A stretch of 16,035 nucleotides of DNA from Paracoccaceae bacterium (lineage in GTDB: Bacteria; Pseudomonadota; Alphaproteobacteria; Rhodobacterales; Rhodobacteraceae), in contig WFQA01000033.1 in assembly GCA_015487255.1 (NCBI GenBank), positions 1 through 16,035 on the forward strand, written 5' to 3'. Below, in pieces: positions 13,385-16,035 of the stretch (positions are counted from its first letter, which is position 1; the number at the start of each line of letters is the position of its first letter). The notes below the pieces were generated by a model that saw nothing but the letters and a program-made list of their open reading frames with translations, ran no database searches and was not told the origin of the DNA. Both the position numbers and the translations under genes were made by a program.

Positions 13385-14305
13385 TTACACTTTCAGGCTG
13401 GGGATAATCTGCTTCTTGCGCGAAACCACACCGGGCAGAAGCAGCACATCATCGGATGTTTTAGCATTAAACGACTTTTCAGCCAAGGCCTTCACCTGCG
13501 CGTTTGGCAGCAGCAGGGTCGAGGCCTCGTTCAGGATATCAACCACAAAAAGCAACACCTGATCCACCCCGTCTTCCGCGGCCACGGATTGCATTGCCTG
13601 CATCAGGCTTTCCTTGCGGTCCAGCACCACTTGCGGCGCGGTGGTTTCCAGCACCGAGACCCGCAGCTTCATCCCCCCGACCTCGAACATCTTTGAATCA
13701 AGCCGCAAAAGCTCGGCATCGGAAAAATGCGAAATATCGGATTTGGCGGCGAACATCTCGGCGGCGTAAGCCGGGATATCCAGCCCCAGATACTTGGCCA
13801 GCCGGTGCGCGATGGAGACATCGCGCGGCGTGGTGGTGGGGGAGCGAAACGCCAGCGTGTCAGAAAGAATGCAGCTCAGCATCAGCCCCTTGATCGGGGG
13901 GGGCATTTTCTCCATCGCTTCTGAAGGCATGATCGCGGACATCACCGTGGCGGTGCTCGCCACCGGGCGGATGGTGATATTGATCGGCCCTTTTGTGCTC
14001 AGCCCGCCGGCCAGCGCGTGGTGGTCGATCACTTGGCGGATATCGGCGTCAGAAATATTGGCAAACAGCTCGGCGGGGTTATTCGTATCAACGATCACCA
14101 CCTTTTCACCGGCTTCTATGCCGGTGAGAACCTCGGGGGTCTCAAACCCCCAGCGCTCAAGCACAAAGGCGGCTTCGGTGTTGGGCGCGCCCAGCACATA
14201 GGCAGTGGCGGGCTTGTTTTTCACATCATTCAGATACCACGCCCAGATCAGGGCGGAGCCGGTTGCATCGGTATCGGGGGCCAGATGGCCAAAGATTTTA
14301 ATCAT
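13385..14305 (-). CDS. ppaC: Manganese-dependent inorganic pyrophosphatase (family II, DHH)
   Basis: This enzyme hydrolyses pyrophosphate to phosphate in the cytoplasm and so pulls biosynthetic reactions forward. The 306-residue protein has all the expected metal ligands: GHLAPDTDATGSA (His7, Asp11, Asp13), IVDTNNP (Asp73), IDHHA (His95) and SDTLAFRSP (Asp149). The C-terminal DHHA2 domain ends with the signature SRKKQIIPSL. No regulatory CBS insert is present. A longer frame begins at 14371, but ATG 14305 starts MIKIFGH as in the family and has AAAGG about 9 nt ahead. It leads the operon ppaC-maoC-ribF-ycgN-ltaE. The FMN adenylyltransferase step of RibF releases pyrophosphate, as does Prs-dependent nucleotide synthesis, but no specific coupling is shown. 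Confidence 0.95.
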   Translation of the reverse strand: MIKIFGHLAPDTDATGSALIWAWYLNDVKNKPATAYVLGAPNTEAAFVLERWGFETPEVLTGIEAGEKVVIVDTNNPAELFANISDADIRQVIDHHALAGGLSTKGPINITIRPVASTATVMSAIMPSEAMEKMPPPIKGLMLSCILSDTLAFRSPTTTPRDVSIAHRLAKYLGLDIPAYAAEMFAAKSDISHFSDAELLRLDSKMFEVGGMKLRVSVLETTAPQVVLDRKESLMQAMQSVAAEDGVDQVLLFVVDILNEASTLLLPNAQVKALAEKSFNAKTSDDVLLLPGVVSRKKQIIPSLKV

Positions 14306-14342
14306 GGGGCTGCCTTTTGCTGCACTGCAATATTTCGCCGCT

Positions 14343-14371
14343 CTTATAGAGCGACGAAACGGTTTTGTCAC
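14343..14371 (-). promoter_or_regulatory. Strong candidate promoter for the ppaC operon
   Basis: On the minus strand GTGACA (14371-14366), a 17-bp spacer and TATAAG (14348-14343) each match the consensus at five of six positions. The start would be near 14336, giving a ~30-nt leader. The -35 overlaps the stop codon of the upstream dihydrofolate-reductase-family gene (14370-14368), so the operon can be expressed apart from that gene. A 6-bp hairpin (CGCTCT/AGAGCG, 14339-14353) overlaps the -10. Confidence 0.6.
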
Positions 14372-14892
14372 CCTATTCTATAGTGCTGGTAAACAACACC
14401 GTTTTCATAAGGCTCGACGCTCAGCAGGCTGGCCTTAGCTTCAGCCCGCCCAGCAAAAAGCGGGGTGCCCTGCCCCAGCACAATCGGCACGCGCTTGAGG
14501 CGCAGCTCGGTGATGCGGCCATTGGCGAGCAGAAAGCCCGCCAGCATGCCACCGCCGCACAGGTAAACCGACACGTGCCGCGCCATCAGAGCATCGAGCG
14601 CCTTGAGCCAGCCGTTACGGGCAACGGTGACCTCGCTGTTTTCAGGCAGGTCTACGCTGCCGGAGCAGATCAGGTGTTCCATATGCGGATAGGGGCGCGC
14701 CCCCGCTGGCAACCCGTAGGCATAGCCAAACTCATAGGTGTTTTTGCCCATGATCACGGCGGTGTAACTGGCCAGCCGCGCGGCATAGGCCTCGGCATGG
14801 GGGCCTTCCATTGGAAAGCGGGAGATGTCCCCTTTGGGGCCAGCAATATAGCCGTCAATCGAGACGGCAACGTCATAAATAAGGGAGGGCAT
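14368..14892 (-). CDS. Dihydrofolate reductase family protein (RibD C-terminal-like)
   Basis: This 174-residue NADPH-dependent reductase fold protein belongs to the DHFR/RibD-C superfamily. Visible features are SIDGYIAGPKGD (11-22), the substrate-loop motif; VIMGKNTYEFG (47-57); the dinucleotide-binding CGGGMLAG (112-119); and VPIVLGQGTPLF (136-147) near the end. This pattern is that of the small stand-alone YyaP/YwjB-like group, not of folate-pathway FolA, and the substrate is unknown. The start ATG 14892 has a strong AAAGGAGG about 6 nt ahead. It is followed by ppaC after 62 bp, which hold that operon's own promoter. Some read-through into the operon, which includes ribF, is possible. Confidence 0.9.
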   Translation of the reverse strand: MPSLIYDVAVSIDGYIAGPKGDISRFPMEGPHAEAYAARLASYTAVIMGKNTYEFGYAYGLPAGARPYPHMEHLICSGSVDLPENSEVTVARNGWLKALDALMARHVSVYLCGGGMLAGFLLANGRITELRLKRVPIVLGQGTPLFAGRAEAKASLLSVEPYENGVVYQHYRIG

Positions 14893-14925
14893 GGGTGCCT
14901 CCTTTCAGTGTTCAAGTGTCCTGAT

Positions 14926-14944
14926 CCCGCGCTTAAGGCGCGGG
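14926..14944. other. GC-rich hairpin in the leader of the DHFR-family gene
   Basis: CCCGCGC (14926-14932) and GCGCGGG (14938-14944) form a 7-bp stem with a 5-nt loop. If the promoter at 15014-15041 is right, this sits in a ~115-nt untranslated leader, about 34 nt before the start codon. It does not match a riboswitch that I recognise; no U-tract follows. Confidence 0.4.
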
Positions 14945-15013
14945 GCTATCGGGGGTGTGCGGCGGGGCCGTGTCACTTGGTCACTGTCGGGGCGCTCCTT
15001 TGGTTGCGTGTGC

Positions 15014-15041
15014 AGGCTAGCATATTTTTTGCGCTTTGCAA
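15014..15041 (-). promoter_or_regulatory. Candidate promoter of the DHFR-family gene
   Basis: On the minus strand TTGCAA (15041-15036), a 16-bp spacer and TAGCCT (15019-15014) fit the TTGC/TAG pattern also seen before yggT and the DUF2125 gene. It would give an unusually long leader. The divergent DUF2161 gene starts 29 bp beyond it. Confidence 0.35.
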
Positions 15042-15069
15042 GGGGGCGGGGTGGGGGTAGGCTGGCGGG

Positions 15070-15747
15070 ATGAAACCGCGTGAGACAGACCTATATGCGC
15101 CCGTGAAATCCTTCTTGGAGGGGCAGGGTTATGCCGTGAAGGGCGAAATTGGCGCGGTGGATGTGGTGGCGATGCGCGGGGATGAGCCGCCGGTGCTGGT
15201 GGAGCTGAAGCTCGGGTTTTCGCTGGCGCTGGTGCATCAGGGGCTGGCGCGGCAAAAGGTTTCGGACCTTGTTTACCTGGCAATTCCCAAGCCCCCCAAG
15301 GCCAAGGCGCTGAAGGATAACACGCGGCTGTGCCGGCAGCTGGGCCTCGGCCTGCTGACGGTGCGCCTGCGCGATGGCTTTGTGGAGCCACTGGCCGACC
15401 CTGCGCCGTTTACCCCGCGCAAATCGCCCAAACGCAAGGCGCGGCTGCTGCGGGAATTTGCCCGCCGCGTGGGGGACCCGAACAAGGGCGGGGCTTCACG
15501 GGTGGGGCTTATCACCTCTTACCGCCAAGACGCGCTGAAATGCGCGGGGTTCTTAAAGGCGCATGGGCCGAGCAAGGGGGTGGTTGTGGCCAAAGGGGCC
15601 GAGGTGCCCACCGCCACACGGATTATGGCAGATGACCATTACGGCTGGTTTGAGCGGGTGGAGCGTGGGGTGTATGAGCTTACTTTGCGCGGGGCTGAGG
15701 GATTAAATGAATTTGGGCGCCAACAATCTCAAAAGCTGCTTCCGTGA
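15070..15747 (+). CDS. DUF2161 family PD-(D/E)XK-like putative phosphodiesterase
   Basis: This is a 225-residue protein resembling DUF2161 proteins, annotated as putative phosphodiesterases with a restriction-endonuclease-like fold. The N-terminal nuclease core is visible: Glu5 in PRETDLYAPVKSFLEGQGY, Asp31 in GAVDVVAM, and VELKLGF with Glu45 and Lys47, then Gln57 in LVHQGLARQKVSDLVYLAIP. These fit a PD-(D/E)XK active site. The middle is basic (PRKSPKRKARLLREFARR, 124-141). The C-terminal HYGWFERVERGVYELTLRGAEGLNEF (about 190-215) looks like a winged-helix domain, suggesting DNA binding. No partner gene is attached and the substrate is unproven. ATG 15070 has only a weak G-rich ribosome site, but the N-terminus fits the fold. 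Confidence 0.8.
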   Translation: MKPRETDLYAPVKSFLEGQGYAVKGEIGAVDVVAMRGDEPPVLVELKLGFSLALVHQGLARQKVSDLVYLAIPKPPKAKALKDNTRLCRQLGLGLLTVRLRDGFVEPLADPAPFTPRKSPKRKARLLREFARRVGDPNKGGASRVGLITSYRQDALKCAGFLKAHGPSKGVVVAKGAEVPTATRIMADDHYGWFERVERGVYELTLRGAEGLNEFGRQQSQKLLP

Positions 15748-15794
15748 ACTTATAAGTTTGACTTTTTTGCATTGAGTCTGGCATCATATCACGC

Positions 15795-16035
15795 ATGTAT
15801 AGATTGTATATTGATGAGCACGGTGTCGATCGAATGACCCGCGTCGACGAACAAAAATTCCGTTTTCTCAGTTTAACTGGTGTGGCAATGAAAATCGACC
15901 ATGCTAGAGATTATCTTGTGCCCGCGTTCAACCTTATAAAATCAGAAGTCTTGGACGAGGACCCCGACAGCCCAATTAGCCTCCACAGATCAGACATCAG
16001 GAACTCAAGAGGCCCGTTTGAGTGCCTGAAAGATC
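15795..16035 (+). CDS. DUF3800 domain-containing protein, N-terminal part
   Basis: An open frame starts at ATG 15795 and runs off the right edge, giving 80 residues. It begins MYRLYIDEHGVDRMTR, matching the DUF3800 opening YIDE(S/H)G, in which the acidic residues are thought to be part of a metal-binding nuclease-like site. Later LHRSDIRNSRGPFECL (about 63-78) matches the family's LHxxDIR-GPF stretch. DUF3800 has no firm function and is frequent near mobile elements and defence genes. Base composition here is about 46% GC (15781-16020, hand count), far below the preceding gene. No Shine-Dalgarno is visible, and TTGACT at 15758-15763 is a possible -35. This suggests horizontally acquired DNA starting after 15747. 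Confidence 0.8.
   Translation, partial: MYRLYIDEHGVDRMTRVDEQKFRFLSLTGVAMKIDHARDYLVPAFNLIKSEVLDEDPDSPISLHRSDIRNSRGPFECLKD

Noticed and set aside
14339..14353. CGCTCT/AGAGCG hairpin as terminator of the DHFR-family gene
   Set aside because: It is only 6 bp, with no U-tract, and it overlaps the -10 of the ppaC promoter.

Overview
The window looks like a chromosomal contig from a GC-rich alphaproteobacterium, most likely Rhodobacterales (Roseobacter-type). This rests on recognition of protein families, not a database search: a DUF2125 protein, a DUF2161 nuclease-like protein, a Mn-dependent family II pyrophosphatase, YcgN (UPF0260) and the style of Prs and RibF. Bases 1-17 are not genomic; they match the Nextera transposase mosaic end, so the left edge is an untrimmed contig end. 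Most of the window is housekeeping metabolism. I see no rRNA, tRNA, CRISPR array or intact insertion sequence.

Layout. 18-867: the remnant of an unrecognised + strand gene facing a hotdog thioesterase. 1023-1310: a YggT membrane protein. 1490-3625 (-): rpiA then gor, with the stop of the first touching the start of the second; this pairs pentose-phosphate metabolism with glutathione reduction. 3737-5128 (+): sdaA, a one-chain Fe-S L-serine ammonia-lyase, divergent from rpiA. 5129-5316: an AT-rich gap carrying a perfect 30-bp palindrome. 5317-6867: a TetR regulator divergent from a sterol-desaturase-family membrane enzyme, with a TetR-like operator between them. 6943-8391: an exported DUF2125 protein. 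8517-9533 (-): prs. 9642-10439 (+): an alpha/beta hydrolase that lacks the expected catalytic Asp. 10528-14305 (-): a tight five-gene operon ppaC, maoC-like, ribF, ycgN, ltaE, with a good promoter lying in the 3' end of the upstream dihydrofolate-reductase-family gene (14368-14892). 15070-15747 (+): the DUF2161 protein. 15795-16035: the 5' part of a DUF3800 gene in much lower-GC DNA, probably the edge of an accessory region.

Outside the genes, four of the five convergent junctions hold related structured DNA. It consists of an 18-bp core (GGCCTCGCTGCGCTCGGC, three copies), short GC-rich hairpins, and T-arm/A-arm hairpins whose polarity is opposite to that of intrinsic terminators. The fifth convergent junction (sdaA/tetR) has the 30-bp palindrome instead. 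Several promoters share the pattern TTGC, about 17 bp, TAG. I found no clearly new multi-gene system. The best leads are the convergent-junction repeat family, the palindrome, the TetR/desaturase pair, the altered hydrolase and the low-GC DUF3800 edge.
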